A DNA stretch of 5,635 nt from Erythrobacter sp. UBA2510. Its GTDB lineage: Bacteria; Pseudomonadota; Alphaproteobacteria; Sphingomonadales; Sphingomonadaceae. Shown here in pieces: positions 4,923 through 5,635 of the stretch. The notes beneath the pieces are model-generated. The model was not told where the DNA came from. It did not search any database and saw only the letters and a list, made by a program, of their open reading frames with translations. Both the position numbers and the translations under genes were made by a program. How positions within the stretch are numbered: position 1 is the first letter of the stretch; each line of letters begins with the position of its first letter. Location: NCBI GenBank assembly GCA_002341345.1, contig DDNW01000179.1, positions 1-5,635 on the forward strand, in the 5' to 3' direction.

Positions 4923-5635
4923 GCCAGATGCCCCACCCGGCCAAGTACAGGCCCGAGAAGAGCGTCGCGCGTGGCGAGCAGTTCGGCCCGCTCGGGCGCG
5001 TTCTGGTTCGCCTTGGTACCGCTCAGTGCCGCAGCCAGCCGTGCCGCCGAAGCCCCTGAAATTGCGGGCAATCGTGCGGCAATTCCGGTCATGTCGTCCA
5101 TCTTCGCCCAGCAATTGAGGACGATGTCGCACCCTGCCGCGATGGCCTTCTCCGCGCGTTCGGGAACCGTCCCGTCGAGTGCCTCCATGTCGATGTCGTC
5201 GGTCAGCAGCAGGCCGGAAAAGCCGATCCGTTTGCGAATGATCTCGTCGATCACGAAGGGCGATTGGGTCGCCGGATGGTCCTTGTCCCACGCGGTGTAA
5301 ACGACATGCGCGCTCATCGCGATCGGCGCATCGGCAAGCGTGGCGAAGGGCGCGATATCCACCGCCAGTTCTTCCTCGCTCACCTCGACCACGGGCAGGT
5401 CCTTGTGGCTGTCGACCAGTGCGCGGCCATGGCCCGGAATGTGTTTGATGCATCCTGTGACACCGGCCCGCGACAACCCATCGAGCACGGCGCGGCCAAG
5501 CGCAGCGACCTGCTTCGGTTCACAGCCGAGCGCGCGGTCGCCGATCACGTCATGCCCTTCCGGACGGCGCACATCGAGCAGCGGCAGGAAATCGACATTG
5601 ATGCCGACTTCGTCGAGGTCGCGCCCAATCAGCTC
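4919..5635 (-). CDS. nagZ: Beta-N-acetylhexosaminidase NagZ (GH3), C-terminal part (5' end outside window)
   Basis: NagZ is the cytoplasmic family 3 glycosidase that removes N-acetylglucosamine from anhydro-muropeptides during peptidoglycan recycling; its products feed AmpR-type beta-lactamase control in bacteria that have it. The frame is open to the window edge: 238 residues are visible and about 100 N-terminal ones are missing. The GTG at 5572 is internal, since family-like text (VGINVDFLPLLDV) precedes it. Present are KHIPGHG, the DSH motif (His codon 5405-5407), which carries the Asp-His acid/base dyad peculiar to NagZ, a substrate-side SAHVVY segment, and GLLLTDDIDMEAL, whose first Asp after Thr (codon 5198-5200) is the expected nucleophile. 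The visible catalytic residues are intact. The stop TGA overlaps the scpA ATG. Confidence 0.96.
   Translation of the reverse strand, partial: ELIGRDLDEVGINVDFLPLLDVRRPEGHDVIGDRALGCEPKQVAALGRAVLDGLSRAGVTGCIKHIPGHGRALVDSHKDLPVVEVSEEELAVDIAPFATLADAPIAMSAHVVYTAWDKDHPATQSPFVIDEIIRKRIGFSGLLLTDDIDMEALDGTVPERAEKAIAAGCDIVLNCWAKMDDMTGIAARLPAISGASAARLAAALSGTKANQNAPERAELLATRDALLGPVLGRVGHLA

Noticed and set aside
4923..5453. Long N-terminal extension of scpA across nagZ
   Set aside because: The extension is Arg/Gly-rich and out of frame with the real NagZ motifs, and ScpA of normal length starts at the ATG overlapping the nagZ stop.

Overview
The window is GC-rich, densely packed bacterial chromosome. 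Gene order and protein style point to an alphaproteobacterium, most likely Sphingomonadales (Sphingomonas/Erythrobacter-like). The evidence is the nagZ-scpA-scpB-tatA-tatB-tatC order typical of Alphaproteobacteria, a small 'signal peptide, Gly-rich linker, hydrophobic tail' protein of a kind I associate with sphingomonads, and an intergenic inverted repeat with a GACAGGCT core that resembles the short interspersed repeats common in that order. The taxonomic call is an inference.

Layout. Bases 1-1028 (+) are the C-terminal part of a YtcJ-type amidohydrolase whose start lies outside the window. A roughly 125-base gap precedes a small exported or membrane-anchored protein (1153-1395, +), which ends at a clear intrinsic terminator (1423-1453). 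The next 150 bases hold a pair of inverted, hairpin-forming repeat units and separate these genes from a convergent minus-strand operon.

The minus-strand operon, read from the right edge leftwards, is nagZ (5' end cut off), scpA, scpB, tatA, tatB, tatC and a 78-residue unrecognised membrane protein. nagZ/scpA and scpA/scpB overlap by 4 bases each (ATGA and GTGA), tatB/tatC are 4 bases apart, and the last small gene begins 15 bases after tatC in the same reading frame. No internal promoter is evident, so the whole set is probably one transcript. It joins three housekeeping jobs: peptidoglycan recycling (NagZ), chromosome condensation and segregation with SMC (ScpA, ScpB), and export of folded proteins (TatA, TatB, TatC). 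The grouping is conserved in the class, but the three functions are not known to depend on each other.

I see no defence system, CRISPR array, tRNA, rRNA or insertion sequence. The least explained items are the small membrane gene after tatC, with its 14-base direct repeat; a hairpin filling the tatA-tatB gap; the repeat pair between the convergent genes; and the small exported protein. No stretch longer than 300 bases lacks a gene. The longest gap is 1396-1602 (207 bases), which holds the terminator and the repeats.
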